Under the pieces are notes generated by a model that searched no databases, had not been told where the DNA came from, and saw only the letters and a list, made by a program, of their open reading frames with translations. From NCBI RefSeq assembly GCF_021018895.1, contig NC_079368.1:11828001-11892000 (forward strand): a DNA stretch of 64,000 nucleotides, written 5' to 3'. How positions within the stretch are numbered: the stretch's first letter is position 1; each line of letters begins with the position of its first letter. Origin of the DNA: Seriola aureovittata (taxonomy: Eukaryota > Chordata > Actinopteri > Carangiformes > Carangidae). The translations under genes were made by a program, and so were the position numbers. Positions 23,881 through 37,338 of this stretch are shown here, piece after piece.

Positions 23881-24250
23881 GTTGGGAGCTTCACGGCACA
23901 GCTAACTATTTTGGTGAGGGGAGAATTTTCATATATTAATATATTATGTACGCAGTGGCAACGTTTAAACGCCAGATTTCTATTGAAACCATGTAGAAAT
24001 ACATTAAAACCATGCGTTATATGAAATTATATATACCATTAGTTAAATTCATGTGTTATTCACTCACTATGGAGTCAACCTCCCCCTGTTTTGTTCGTCA
24101 GTTTGTCTGTTCCGTGGAGCGGAAGTTTTCATTGAGCTACTTCCAGGTTGTTGTCACGGACGCTTTCAGCCCCCGGAAACAACCAAAGTAACCGATTATC
24201 ATACTGCACTGATTGATTAACGGAAATATCAGATCGATCGATCGATAACA
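23881..24250. promoter_or_regulatory. Likely bidirectional SLF1/KIAA0825 promoter
   Basis: Lies between divergent genes. It has no TATA box I would trust, moderate CpG content, an ETS-type GCGGAAGT at 24119-24126 and a repeated ATCGATCGATCGATAA at about 24233. Start sites cannot be read from sequence. Confidence 0.55.
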
Positions 24251-24556
24251 TTGGTTTGATTCTGACCGAGACGCTGCTTATGAAAACGTACGTCTATTTA
24301 CAGAAAGCGTTCAGTGCTGTGTTCGGTTGACGTTCAGAGACAGCGACAGATAAGCTTTCCATCACAGTCATTTAATTTTATTACGTTGTGACACATTTGC
24401 TGCTGAACTGTCTTGGTTTACAGCTTTGGTACAGATACAAATTTCTGTGGTAGACAAATGTCAGCATTAAGTGACTGCAAATGACGCTGGCCACATTTCA
24501 CCTACCTGCTATGGATTAACTTAATCAAGAGAGGAATATAAAGGAGCTTGTAAAAG
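24170..24556 (+). promoter_or_regulatory. Probable KIAA0825 5' untranslated exon
   Basis: Ends in a strong donor AAAAG|GTAAGA after 24556; the left limit is a guess. It carries two short upstream ORFs, 24458-24484 and 24481-24519, whose stop and start overlap as ATGA. The next acceptor is at 27950. Confidence 0.45.
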
Positions 24557-24728
24557 GTAAGATATACAAATGATACACGTGTTGTCGCTCACAGTAAGGC
24601 TGAATCAGTGCAAATGTTCAAATATTTATGTTACACGGGTGCCACGTGAACATTTTGTAAAAAGATACAAGTGACCTGTCAAAATCATCATCATGTGTCT
24701 GGTCATAACACTTCGACAAGCAGGTAAA

Positions 24729-24769
24729 AGACAGAGACAGAGAGAGGTCTCTGTCTCTCTGTCTCTCTC

Positions 24770-24823
<54 letters not shown>

Positions 24824-24832
24824 TCTCTCTCT
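24729..24832. repeat. (GA)n/(CT)n tract with inverted repeat
   Basis: ACAGAGACAGAGAGAG is followed at once by GTCTCTGTCTCTCTGTC and a long CT run, so the left arm can pair with the right. Confidence 0.85.
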
Positions 24833-25117
24833 GATGTGTTGCTTATGGCTAACACCAGATGCCAAATATTAGCTTGCTCTAGCTTATCAAATGTCATAAT
24901 TTGCCTCTTTTTGGTTTTAGTCTGCTCATTGGACAAAAGTCAGGTCACATGGCAAAACACCACCATGAAAAGCAAGTAGACTACAAGTCAACAGCTGGAC
25001 TCTCTCAGTGATGTGTTGCATCAATATAATTGTGTTTAATAACTGAAAATACTAGAAAAGAGTATTTTAAGATTTAAATGTTACCAAATTTGAAACAAAT
25101 GAGATTGATATTGTTTA

Positions 25118-25370
25118 CCATAGTGCTGAAATGATTAGTTGATCATTTATTAGCTATTTGACAAACATAATCAACAAAAATTGTGGTAATTGATCAATCA
25201 TTCATAGATTAATCATAGAAGTCATAAATGAAGGAAAAATACTAAACATTCTCAAGCTCCAGCTTCTCAAAGTTGGTGATTTTCATCCACCCTCTCTTTT
25301 AAACTGAAAACTTTTGGGCGTTGACTAGACTGTTAGTTGGACAAAACAAGAGGTTATACAATTTCACTTA
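25118..25370. mobile_element. hAT-like non-autonomous repeat relic
   Basis: Resembles the common teleost repeat with runs of GATTA/TTAATC and ending GGACAAAACAAGAGGTT; here degraded. Family named from memory. Confidence 0.45.
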
Positions 25371-27950
25371 AGGGTCTGCTAAATTGGCATCATGAGTATT
25401 TTTCAATATTGTGACATTTTGTAGACTAAAAGTTACTTACAAGATATTTATTAATAATTTGAATTATTGTTACTTACATAACAATAATCCCTTTTAAGCA
25501 CTATGCTGATATATTTACTTTGTACTTCCCACATTTTCTTGTAGTTGTCAAATACAACCATGCAGCCTTTCTGTTTATGTAGTTGTATATGTCAGTTCTC
25601 CTACAGTTAATTTATGTTCTTGATAGTTCAAGTTTACTGAAATCCTGACCGTTGGGATGTAGTAAGCTACACAATATGATCTGCTCCAGTGTGACAATAT
25701 TGTCTTGTTTTCAGTGTCTGTAATTGACTCATTGCTCAGGGTACTTTAATACTGTTGAGTGATGATGATTATTCCACAAAACAGCAACGACAAGTAATAT
25801 CAGGATTAAGTCATGTATTATTCATTCCCTCAGTGTAAGCTAATCACACAGGCATTTGTTAGTTGTTGCTCTGCAATTTTCAAACAATCTTACACAACAT
25901 ATTTCAAGAAGATATTATGTCCACATATTTCCCTGTAGTGAAGAAAAAAAGTGACCAATACATTTTAATAACATTAGTGTCGCCTACATTTAGCAGAAAT
26001 ATCACTAAATCAAACGTGATGAGACTAAAGCCCATCACTAAGCAGACAGGAATTACTGTAAAGAAGAAAATCAGTCAAACCCAGTGCAGTGTAACAGGAC
26101 CACATGGCTGCACAGTAACAGCGAAGCCATGTTTCCCCCCTGGGTATGCATGAGATAGTTCTCAGTAGTATTGTGATTTTAGAATATGCACCTATTTAAT
26201 TTATAATGTTTCCTTTAAAGCAGACTGTTAGGTACCCCCTTTAAAATAATGTTGACTTTAACTTGACATGCTCTAAGTGGCTTTAAAGCGGCGGCCTGGG
26301 GGATGTGCTGCTAAATATTTCAGGACAAACTCATTACAGTAAATGGGCCTGTGTGTTAGCCTAGCTGGGGTAGACAGGCAGCAGCAAGAGAGACAGGACA
26401 GTGATGTGTGTGTGTATGTGTGTGACTGTGTTTCTTCCTGTGTTCTAATAGCTCTGGAGTCGATGTCTGAGGCAGGCAGCGCCTGGCCCAGTTGTCCCTG
26501 TTGCAACACTGTGAAACACACAGGGGCTCCTCCAACATCTGCTTTGTAAAGAGCTAATGACAAGACAATAGAGACCGGATGATTTAAAGTATAGTACTAA
26601 TGAGGCCCTGTGTGCTGCCTGGAGAATCCTGACACAGACTCACTTGCCTGTACACACTCATGCTTAAGATAACAGATGATATGTTGGCACACCAAGAGGT
26701 AGACACCCAGCAGACATTTAGTGCACACAGTCAGACCTTCTGTCCGTCTGTGTTTCAGACACATAAAGAGAAGTATGGTGCTGTAGACACTATTCAAAAT
26801 TACGTGCACACTCACAGACACACACACACACGCACAGGCTCAGCGCATATAATTACAATGTTGAGTTACTAATCCATGGATTGAAAATCATCTTCCATTT
26901 CAGCAATGCCTGTGCATAGACCTCTTCTCAGGCGCAGAGGGAGCGTGATGATGAGGGGAAACAGTGAGAGGGAAGAAGAGAGGGAGAAATAATAAAGGAC
27001 AAGCTTAACTGGTGAGGCTGTCAGCGAAGGAAAATAATATTTGTCCAGCTGGACAGGCCTTCCTTTGTGCAGACTAAATGAATGTTGAGCTTCCTGTCTG
27101 CCCTGTCAGGGAGAGTGGCGTAGACTGCATGCAGCAGCGAAGAAGCGGAGCGGAGTACAGGGAGCTGTTTGGAGTTTGACAGGGATTATTAAAATCAGAG
27201 CAGATGACGAGGAAGGGGCGAGAGGCGGAGTGCGAGAAAGCCAAATTGACACAGACACTCTCCATTACCTTCCACTTGACTCATGTTGATGACAATGTTG
27301 ATATGAGACCCAGCAACGCGGCACCGGTGTGGGATTGGCTGTTAGCATGAGCGTTAAGCACCACAGGGTAGGGGGGTGGCCCTCAGTTCTGAGAGACGTA
27401 GGGAGATGAGTTGTTTATTTAAAGCCTTGACTGAAGAGCATCTCACCTCATTGTTTATTTATTTGGTCTATTTTTTTTTCCCTGTGTTAACTCACTGTAG
27501 TGTCAGTAGGTGGAAATGGTTAGAGTCTGAGGCAATGAATTTTGATCGGGGTCTCCTCCTATAGCAAATGATTTTCTGAGGAAAGAGGAGTGGAACTGGA
27601 AGAAACCGCTTTTGTTGATGATAAGCTTCCTATTATTTCAGGTCTCTCAGGTGCAATTGATTTGTGCCTCATAATAAGACTGTTTGAGAAAATTTCAAAT
27701 TATTATAGACCCCATCACTGTGGGTGTGTGTATACAGCATGTTTGTGTGCATGTGTAAATGTTTGTGGTTAGTTTCTGGACAACTATGATAACACCACAC
27801 ACCAGATCACACACTGGCATCAGTCTACGCTGTTGATTTAATCCCGACACCGGTACTGGCTTTTGCATTATTTTGTTTTATGAACCAATACACACCATGC
27901 ACAGTGCTTTTAATGCTATAAGGCCTCTAACTCTCTCTTTCTCTCTCTAG

Positions 27951-28102
27951 TTCCTTTCCCTGCAGAGCAGTATGGAGTGGCCAGGGGATTTTCCTGAAGA
28001 CCATGCCTTTGTGGAGCTGCTTGTTCCAGGGGTTTCCAGTGAGCTGGACTTTGAACAGTTTCTAAAAGACACAGAGGAGAAACTCAGTCTCAATGCCAGC
28101 AG
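27951..28102 (+). CDS. KIAA0825: KIAA0825 first coding exon
   Basis: Acceptor CTCTAG at 27950; ATG at 27972. MEWPGDFPEDHAFVELLVPG then ELDFEQFLKD, aligned with human MDWDDEY...DLEFEQIFSD. Donor AG|GTCAGT, phase 2. Confidence 0.9.
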
Positions 28103-28786
28103 GTCAGTCAGAGCAGTAAAAGCATTGATTTAATAAGCCACTCTGATCTTTCTGACCTTAAATTAGAATAGCTCTATCATTCAGAGTTTTACCCTTTTTC
28201 TTTAAATTTCACTTCCTCTAATGGTTTTTACTTTGGCTTTTCATCAGATTTAGAAATTAGAAGCTTTAGGATGTCAAAGCCAGATTGAAGGAAAGTACTG
28301 TCCCAGTTGACAAAGAAACCCCAAATAAGAAGACATGAATGTAACAGTGAGGTTTTTAAGGCAGAATGTTTTTGAGGGATTATTTTCTGGGGGAGACATC
28401 TATTTCTCTCTGTGGATATCAGGTGAATGACAGGAAGCAGAGAGCAATATAATGCGCATTTCAGTGTGAGGACACAACACTGGCACAAAGACATAAATGT
28501 TAAGCAGTAACTTTGACAAAGCATAATTAATAATAATAAAACCATGTTTACTTTGATGTGTTGTATTACTTCTTAGATAATTTTCACATAAGTGAAAGTT
28601 CTTAACTGTACGGAGATTAAGGCCAAAAAATGTCTCACACTGAAGGTGGGAAAACAAGCTCTGATGTTTTTTTATGCTGACTACCGCTGAGAGAGGTTTG
28701 CAGACACCAGCAGGAATCATTTTAAAGAGAGGAGCTACCTACATGACTGACAGACTTTAAAACACACACACACACACACACACACA

Positions 28787-28856
<70 letters not shown>

Positions 28857-31800
28857 AGTAATATTGTTTACACTTGTGGCGTGTGGCAGTGTTAGATAGA
28901 AATATGAAATCATGAAAAAGCTGAAAAACTGCATCCATCCTTTTTTTTTTTGACTGACTTACTTTCTCTTCCTCTCTCCCTGCCACTCTACCTTTCTCTT
29001 TATCACGCCACAAAGTCCAATTATGTCATGTCAATCATGTGTTTGATTTTTGAAAGATTAGTTCAAAAGTTAGTTTGTTTTTTGAGTACGTACTGCAGAC
29101 TCATTTGAGGAGTGAATGGTAAATTTAAACACACTTTTTTCTTATGTCACTTGTTTTGAGCTCAAACGAAAATCTTCTGAAAATGCCTGCTATTAAAAAC
29201 ATCAAAATATTGAAACTCCATAAGTAATTTTCATTTAAAATAAATAAATGAATATGAGAGATGTCCCCAGTTTTAGCTATGTCTGAATTCTTTTATTGGA
29301 GTAAAAGAATCAAGAGAAACCTGGTTAGCAGGCTGTCTAACAGAACATTTAGTTTATATGCAGTACAAAGACTTCAGACTGTAAGTGTTACTGTAGCAGC
29401 AGTGCGGAAGACTGAAAGGGAAGATCATTACTGTGACTATGTGGTCTTGAATCTAAAATGCAGTAATTAAATCCGGAGTCTGATTAGAAATGACTCTGAG
29501 ACTAAAGTAAATGCATTGGTTTCCACAGCTGAACAGTAAAATTCAGACACATTTAGGGAAAAACTTGGGCTGACAATGACTGTCCTTGTACTGTGCACTA
29601 TGCACACACACACACAAAATAAAAGATGTCGCAGTGTCATATGCAGCATCATGAGTTCCTAACTAATATGCTGAATATATACAAAATATACAAGCCTTGG
29701 TGCAAATAAATGGCAGGGGAGAGGGAGAAAGCTGCATGTAGCTATAGGAGTTAGACTAATTGCAGTAGAGGTAACTTGTCTGATTCAGCCTGAAGTGGAT
29801 TTCTCTAAATAACCCAGTTTTTCATGTGTGTTAAGGTGGATGGTTGGATTTAATGTAGTTAACATTGCATAGGACTTTCACTGAAATTCAAGTGTTTGTG
29901 GTTTCTTTCTATTTCTGTGTTCATGGTTGAGCTGATGGTGACATTGATATTCATAAAGAGGCCTTTATCAAACTCTAAGCATTACCTTACAATATTGTTA
30001 ACGGTTAGCGTCAAGTATTTGATAACATCACATGAGAGCGAAATCATTCTTTGTGGTTCAATTCTATTAATTACAATCCTGCTATCATGTGTGATGGAAG
30101 ACAGTACAGTTTAACAACTTACATTAGATTTTTTATTTTCCTGTGCGTTGTCACTGAAGACTGAAATATAGATGTCTGTCAATGATGGCAGACAGGGATA
30201 GTTGGAGAGCACAAATAGATTGATAAAGAGAGAGACATGTGGGGAGAAGAAAAAGAGAAATCTATATTTCAGGTCTTTTATCGTTTGTGGCGTTGTGAGG
30301 CTGAGGGCAGATGATGAAGGACAGGCTAAATGTAGCAAGTGAACAAAGCCTCACTCTGGCACCATTAGTGTCTGGGACCCATCCCTTCCTCACTCTCTCT
30401 CTCTCTGTCTCCCTCCCCTTCTCTCTCTTTCTTTCCTTCCTCCTTCTAAATGGGAACATAATAATTGAAGATTCCACATCTTGAAACGAAAACCCTTGGG
30501 TAGGTAATTCAAGGCTTATTACTGAAGGCCGGGCCATTTTTCTGCTTTCTAAGCATTAAAGGGTTATTTTGTGTTCCTGCAGATGGGAGAGGGATAACCA
30601 TTATGAGAACAAAGCGTCCAGATAATGGAGAATGGGGCTAAAAATAAGGCAATCCTCCTCTCGCCGTGGGGGACCACTGGTCAGTATCTCTGTCAGGCTG
30701 TAGCTAACTTCCTTCCAGACTACTTCAGGACAGCCCTTTTACTGTCAGCACACATCCAGGCAAACAAAATCTTGCAAGGCCTCTTTTTTCGCCTCGACCA
30801 GGGTGGGCTGCGGATTTATTCACCCAAACACACATCCACAGCTCACTCACCTGCTTCACTAATTGACTTATCAGTGTCTGGGACAAATTACGGAAGTGGA
30901 GGAGAGGAAAAGGAAACTGAGAAATGGGGGAGACAGAGCTGCTCACACCCGTGAAGGACTTCAACCAGTTTACGGGTCAAAGTGACTGGCCTGCTCCCAG
31001 TTCTCAGATGTCAGAGATTTTCCTAAGCGCTACTCCCTAATTGAAGGAGATTAAGATAGGCTGACAACGGAGCTGGCTCCCCCAAATTGAAATGCTGTAA
31101 TCCATTAGTTTTCATCAGATGGGACAGTGGCTCAGTGCAGGGTTGGGTGGGGAGTGGTGGGCCACCAGGAAAAGACCTCTAATGAAGTGTCAGCGCAGGC
31201 CTGGAGACTGCAGACAGGACTCCAGTTTCACACTGGCAAGGCAAATGGCTCTCACTAGTCGCCTGCCAATCTTGATCAGTGTACAATATCAATACTTTTA
31301 AATTTGATTCTCTGTGTGTGTGTGTGTAAGCACTTCTGATAGTCAGGATGTTGCATATGTGTGCAAGCAGGTGGAGTTGAAAGCCTGCTACAGTAAAATA
31401 TCGTGTAAGGTTCCCTTTCAATGAACAAAAATCCTCATCTGTAGTCCTTGCAGTGTGTAGCTGATTTTGTGTTTAGCTGTGCGTGACACGTGTGTTAAGT
31501 TAGTATATCAGTTGTATCGGTTCTCCGGTATCATTGGCTGGGCCGGGTGGCTGGGGGGCTGAGGGCCGAGGGCACTAAGTGGGCGACAGGCTGGGCCAGA
31601 ATGGGATCTGTTTTCAGCCTGTTCATTCAAGCCCATTCACTCCCTTTCCCCTCGCAGAATGGGGCCCTTTGATGGAGGAGATATTTAGTTCTCAGGCGGC
31701 TGGTTTGGCACTGACTGGATCTGGGGCTTATTTGAAAAGGATCTTCCTGCCCCCGTTGCCTCCAACCCCCCACCTCCTGTAGGCGAGCGGAGGGGAGCAG

Positions 31801-33583
31801 AGCGCGACAGACAGACAGCCCCACAGCAGCCCACCCACACTAAATTAATTCTGACAAGGAACTTAAGATAACGTCAAAGCGCTGACTAATCGCGGGATTG
31901 GGTTTCTGTAAGTCGGGGAGCTGTGAAATGTGCCATCATATCTAATAAAAGACCTCCGGTTGCTCCCTTTCTCTCTCAGCGGTGGTGAGGGTTGGAGGGG
32001 GGGGAGGCACGGTTGCGGTGTCGACTGTCTAGCTAGACCGGTCTGAAAAACAATTAGATTTCACTTCAGCAATGGAAGTGCAAGTGTGGGTATGTGTGTG
32101 TGTCAGTTAGGGTAGATGATTGACATGTTTGTCAAGAGGCCTAAAGAATCTTTTCTTCCCAGTTTCCTCTCCCTCTTTTCTCATTCTCTGTCTTTTGTTG
32201 AGTTCTGCTCCACCATTTTTGCCATTACGGGTCGGCCCATTGTCGTCTTTACTCAGAAAGTTGAAAGGTTTTATTTTCTGTGACTCCTCTGTTTTCTACC
32301 CATTTTTACCTTCCGCTTCTCTCATTCTCTTTCTGTCTCTTTCCCTGGCGTCTGAGCTGTCTGCAGTGGAAGTCATCAGGTTCGGAGCTAATCCTGCCAA
32401 GTTGATTAGGCTGCAAGTAGCTTTCACACCGCTGGGCAAAAGGTCACAACATTGTAGAGAGCTGGATGGACTTCTTGACACAGACCATCCACATTGACTT
32501 TATAACTTACAGCACAAGGCCCTAAGGAGGGGTAATTGAAAGGCGAGAGTAAAGAAAAGGAAATTAGGAAAGTAAGAGTTTTGAGGAAAAAAAGAATGAA
32601 AGAAAGGGGTCTGGGAGGGGGTGAGGCAAGGCTAGAAAATATATCTGAAGCAAGTGCTGTTGCTGTAGCCATTAGAGTACATTGTTTTGTTGAGTGAAGG
32701 CAAGGTTGAGATGATTGGGAGTGGAATGAGTATGAAGCTTAAAAGCCATTCTCCTTTCTGTCTTTGTCTACAGCCTCACCTGTGTTTCAGTCTATTTCTG
32801 CTGTGTCCCCATATGGCACAATTGAGTTCCAGAGACTGCACTAACACCTCACCGAGTCCTGGGCTCACATGCTCTATGTCTTATGAAGCTGCAGTTTAAT
32901 CTCACCTCGGCTAGTTTAGTCTACCTACGGTTTGTATTTTTAATGAACTACAGAGTCAGTGAAAAGTGAGCCACAGATGGGAGCCCATTTGAAACCTGCT
33001 GTCTATGTGAAGTCCTGGGGTAGAGCCCAGAATGAACATCCATGTTTATGATGTACTATAAACACACATACAGTGCTCTGTGCTGCCATTTATTCTACAG
33101 CGAGGTTTCATTGCGAGACATGGCATATGACAAGAATCTATGCTAAAAATTGAATTTAGAACATGTATTATGTCTGCATGTATTCTTAAATGTTTTTCTT
33201 TTTATATTTTGCTCATCCTGAATGAATTTAAAAAAGGGAAGGGAAAATGTTGTTATTTTGAATGTGCTGTAACTACTTCTTCTCAGAAAGTCATTACTAT
33301 ATTTTCCTTAGGGAAAGCAAAGTCAGAGGTCACACTAACAAACCAGCATCGGAACAGTCCTTTGTGTTGTTTAAAGTGGTGTCTATTAATTTTACACATA
33401 GTGCCATCAGCAATCCTGAAGCACGCTGGCTTTACTCAGCCCTTGCTGAAGCTGTGTTTTACAGCTAGTGAGCTTTGTGCAAGTAAGAGCTTCTGCGCTC
33501 ACACAATCTGTCACACATTAATGTAATATCTTTCCTTTACAATGTTCATACAAGAAAAAGCATGAACACGTACAGCAATATAG

Positions 33584-33630
<47 letters not shown>

Positions 33631-34394
33631 TACTCACACAGGGTAAGGTGAAAAACATGATAAATGCCTACTTTAATGAAGGTTAGTATTGACTGGCACA
33701 AATCACTCCAACACACCCACTTTATAATCCGGGTTTCTGTCAGTCAGCAAGTTGGTGTGAGATGCATCATTTGGCCTAAAGAAGAAGAAGAAAAGAGAGC
33801 GGGAGGAAGATAGTTAAAGAGGGAGAACGATAGCATTAGGCAGTGTTCAATCTAGGGGATAGTGGTTTGTAACAGTCTATAACATTTTATCCCCTTGCGT
33901 TTTTCCCTACTGAAACGAAAGTGTGTCAGATTGAACGGTTATTTAATGTGTTGCCATTGTAAGACATCTGGATGCGTTCATGGCCCAGAAGCAGGCAGGA
34001 GGCGGTTTATAGACCTGCGGTAGGGGATGAGAAGGGATGTGTGATGGGGAAAAGGCACTTTGGCTTAGCACCATGTACACTAACACACATACACACATTC
34101 ACACACACATATACACACACACGCTTGGGAGACAGAGATGTAACTGCAACTAATTAATATTTTCATTATCGACTGATTATTTGTTGCGATAGATTACATT
34201 GCTTTATTTTGTTTGAAATGCCATCAAAAAGTAATATGATGAGGTTCAAGCTGTCAGTCACTGACATTTTTTTCTAACACATACATTCATGTATGAGCCT
34301 TTGTGCACATACACACCTTATGAACACAGTCACACATGAACACAATAGCAGCATTCACAACACCATAACATGTTTAATTATGCAGGTATCTGGG

Positions 34395-34453
<59 letters not shown>

Positions 34454-34625
34454 GCTCCCACTGTCTTACATGGATAAATATATATATGCATTGATTTGCA
34501 TGGAAATGACTAAACATGTCGAGCCCAAAGATGTCATTTCTAATCTGTCATATTAAAGGGGAAACGGAATAGCTGATGCAGTCTGTTAAAATCAAAAGAG
34601 CTGTGTTTGTGTTACGGGTCTGTGT

Positions 34626-34680
<55 letters not shown>

Positions 34681-37282
34681 TGTGTGTATATGTGTGTGTC
34701 AAGGGGAAGAGTAAGACGTGAAATGGCACGAAGCGTGTGTCTCAGATGCCTGCCGACGCCACTTCACACCAGATGCTTAGCACACACTCACACTCTGATA
34801 TATCGATGTCTGTGTTCATTACTGTTGATGCTTCAGTATCTGTCTTCTCACGGTGCAGACACTGAATGGGAGTGAGGGAAAGCTAAATGTGATGTGCTGT
34901 GTAGGTCCATGTGTATCTTCAATATGGTGTATATGTGTTTGTGGGATTGTAACGTGACTTGTTTTCTGTATTGTTCCGGTGTGTAGCAGTGTCTTCATCT
35001 GGGTGGGTTCGAATGACTGGGGGTGCTCTTAATCTCCAAACACTCAGTCTCCTCACCGGCCCAGCAGATCTTGACAGTCAAACACTTTGTTCAGTCACGA
35101 CTGGGTAAGGGAGGAGTTTAGATTAACAGGAACATGTTGGCTGCGTGCTGGTAAACATGGCATGCAGAATATCAGATGGACTACCTCTTTCCGCATTCTG
35201 CATTTTACTCCTTTCGGTTGAAATTGAAATTGAAAGTGGGCTGTTCGGGTGGTGTTTTCCCACTCACCTCCTCACCTCAACATTTATTTTTGCTGAGTTA
35301 TTTTGTCTTTCACTCTGAGCCCGGTCATGCAGACTGTTTTATAGCTCTCAGCTCTCAGACTTACACATCGCATCTCCGTTTCTCTCAGCATTGAACAGCA
35401 GCTAAAGGAGATCCAGAGCAAAATGGGAGACTCCCGGGCAGGGGAACGTCCGCCGAGCCCTTCAGAGTGCCTGCAGTGGTTCAGCCTCAGAATGCACAAC
35501 AATGTCAGGCCTGTCACCACAGGACATCAAGAGCTCATGGACTTCTTTAGAGCTTTGGTAATACATTGCAATGTTAATAACTGGTGGTAATGATAATAAT
35601 AACAGATCTGTCAGAAGACAGCCCTGTACTAAGTTAATGTATACGGACTTCAAAATATTTTCATCCTAACTTTTGTATGAGAACCCTTCATATTATGGCT
35701 TTTTCTTCTTCCCCCAGTGAATTAAACTTTATCTTTATCTTATCTTTATCCCTCTGTTCCATTCAGCAACAGTACCTGCGATCTGAAGAACAGGAGAAAG
35801 AGGAGGTGACACTTCAGCTACTGCTTAATCTGTCTGCCCAGTGTGGTGTCTGTTTTCCTTGCACCCCTTCTTCTTCTCCCTCATCTTCCTCTCTTCATCC
35901 TCAACTGACTGCCTCCTCCAGCCACTTGGTACATACAGTCAGAGATGATGCTTCATTAGAGGTAATACATCAATTTTGAATCTATTCAATGTTTCCTTGT
36001 GTTTAATTTGTTCTCCTGTTAATTGTTACTTCAACAGCTGAATGCAGTGAAATGAAGATATATTTAACTAGAACAAGAAGTGAATTTCTGATACCTCCTA
36101 AATGGGGCGTTGTTGATCATCAGTGTACTCTTGAACTTACTCTTCATTTTATTATTTCCTTAAGATCCAGGAGGCATGGGATGATGTGCGTCACCAGCTG
36201 CGTCGCCACCTGCTGGACCGGCTGTCTTCCCGCAGCCCAGAGCGTCCTGGACACAGCCAAATTTCCATTCTGTCCATCCCGGAACGGATCCACTGTCTGC
36301 AACAGCTATTCTTTCTTTATCCTGAGAGTGAGGTGCTCACACATTACCAGGTGAGGTAAAATAGTGAAAATGCAATAATGAAAAAAATTTTCATCATATC
36401 AGCAGTGATTTTACACTGATGTATTGTTTTGTTTTTATTTATCCAGGCTGTAAAAAGTCAATCTGTGCAGGTTATTCTGCACTCAACCATGAGCTCCAGC
36501 CCAAGCGGTGAGACTGGCTTTGACAGACTGGCTCAGGGTTTCCGCTTTGTGATCCCAGCTCTGACCCAGGCCCTCACAGAGGAGCTACAAGTCCTCTCAA
36601 GACTAGCAGAACCGCACACCATCCTCGGTTTCCTTAATGCAGCTTACCTCAGCACTGTGGCCCGAGAACTGGCCTCCCTGGTGGACAGAGAGTGTGAGAT
36701 GGCCCTGAGGGACAACACCTCACTCAGCGGCAAGATCAAAAAATATTCAGCCAGGTCCCGGGCAACTGTGGGTAAGTGGTTCTTTTTAAATATTTTTTTT
36801 TTTTTTAAATCTCATAGTTAATTACCCTCTGCTTATTCTGTTTTTGTTCTTAAGAGTTTATTTAGATGTGCCATTTTTACTTTTCTGTGACTTTCCAACT
36901 GTAGTGTGCAGTGATCTGAGCCAGAGCCGAGGCCTCTGTAAGTGATTGTCAGTAACTGCCGTTCCCATTGTAATTGCTTTCTTTTTACTGCCCTCATTCC
37001 CATCTGCCTTACTTTTCTTTTTACCAACAAAAAGAGAGGAGCAGCATTTCCAGGGGCCAAGGCTCCTTTTGAAACTACTTCTAAACACTATTTACCACAT
37101 ATTGTATCTATAAGACCCTGGTCTCAAGAAATGTCCAAGCCATATTCAAGGTCTGTCGACATTGTGTTTAAGTTAATTCACTTCTTCAACTGGAAACTAA
37201 GGCAACATATACTGTGACATCCTGGCCAATGGTTTTAGTGTTGACAGCCACAGCTATGTTGTTCTCTTTTTGGGAATTCCAT

Positions 37283-37338
<56 letters not shown>

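Larger units (their letters stand above)
24557..27950 (+). other. KIAA0825 first intron (5' UTR)
   Basis: Contains a GA/CT inverted repeat (24729-24832), a hAT-like relic (about 25118-25370) and otherwise AT-rich sequence. A block at 26990-27270 is complex and purine-rich; function unknown. No coding exon seen. Confidence 0.5.
28103..35388 (+). other. KIAA0825 intron
   Basis: 7.3 kb. Holds CA/GT tracts (28762, 33586, 34398, 34618), a hAT-like relic near 34135-34265 and complex blocks at 30440-30640, 31600-31700 and 32350-32480 that could be conserved elements. No exon recognised. Confidence 0.6.
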
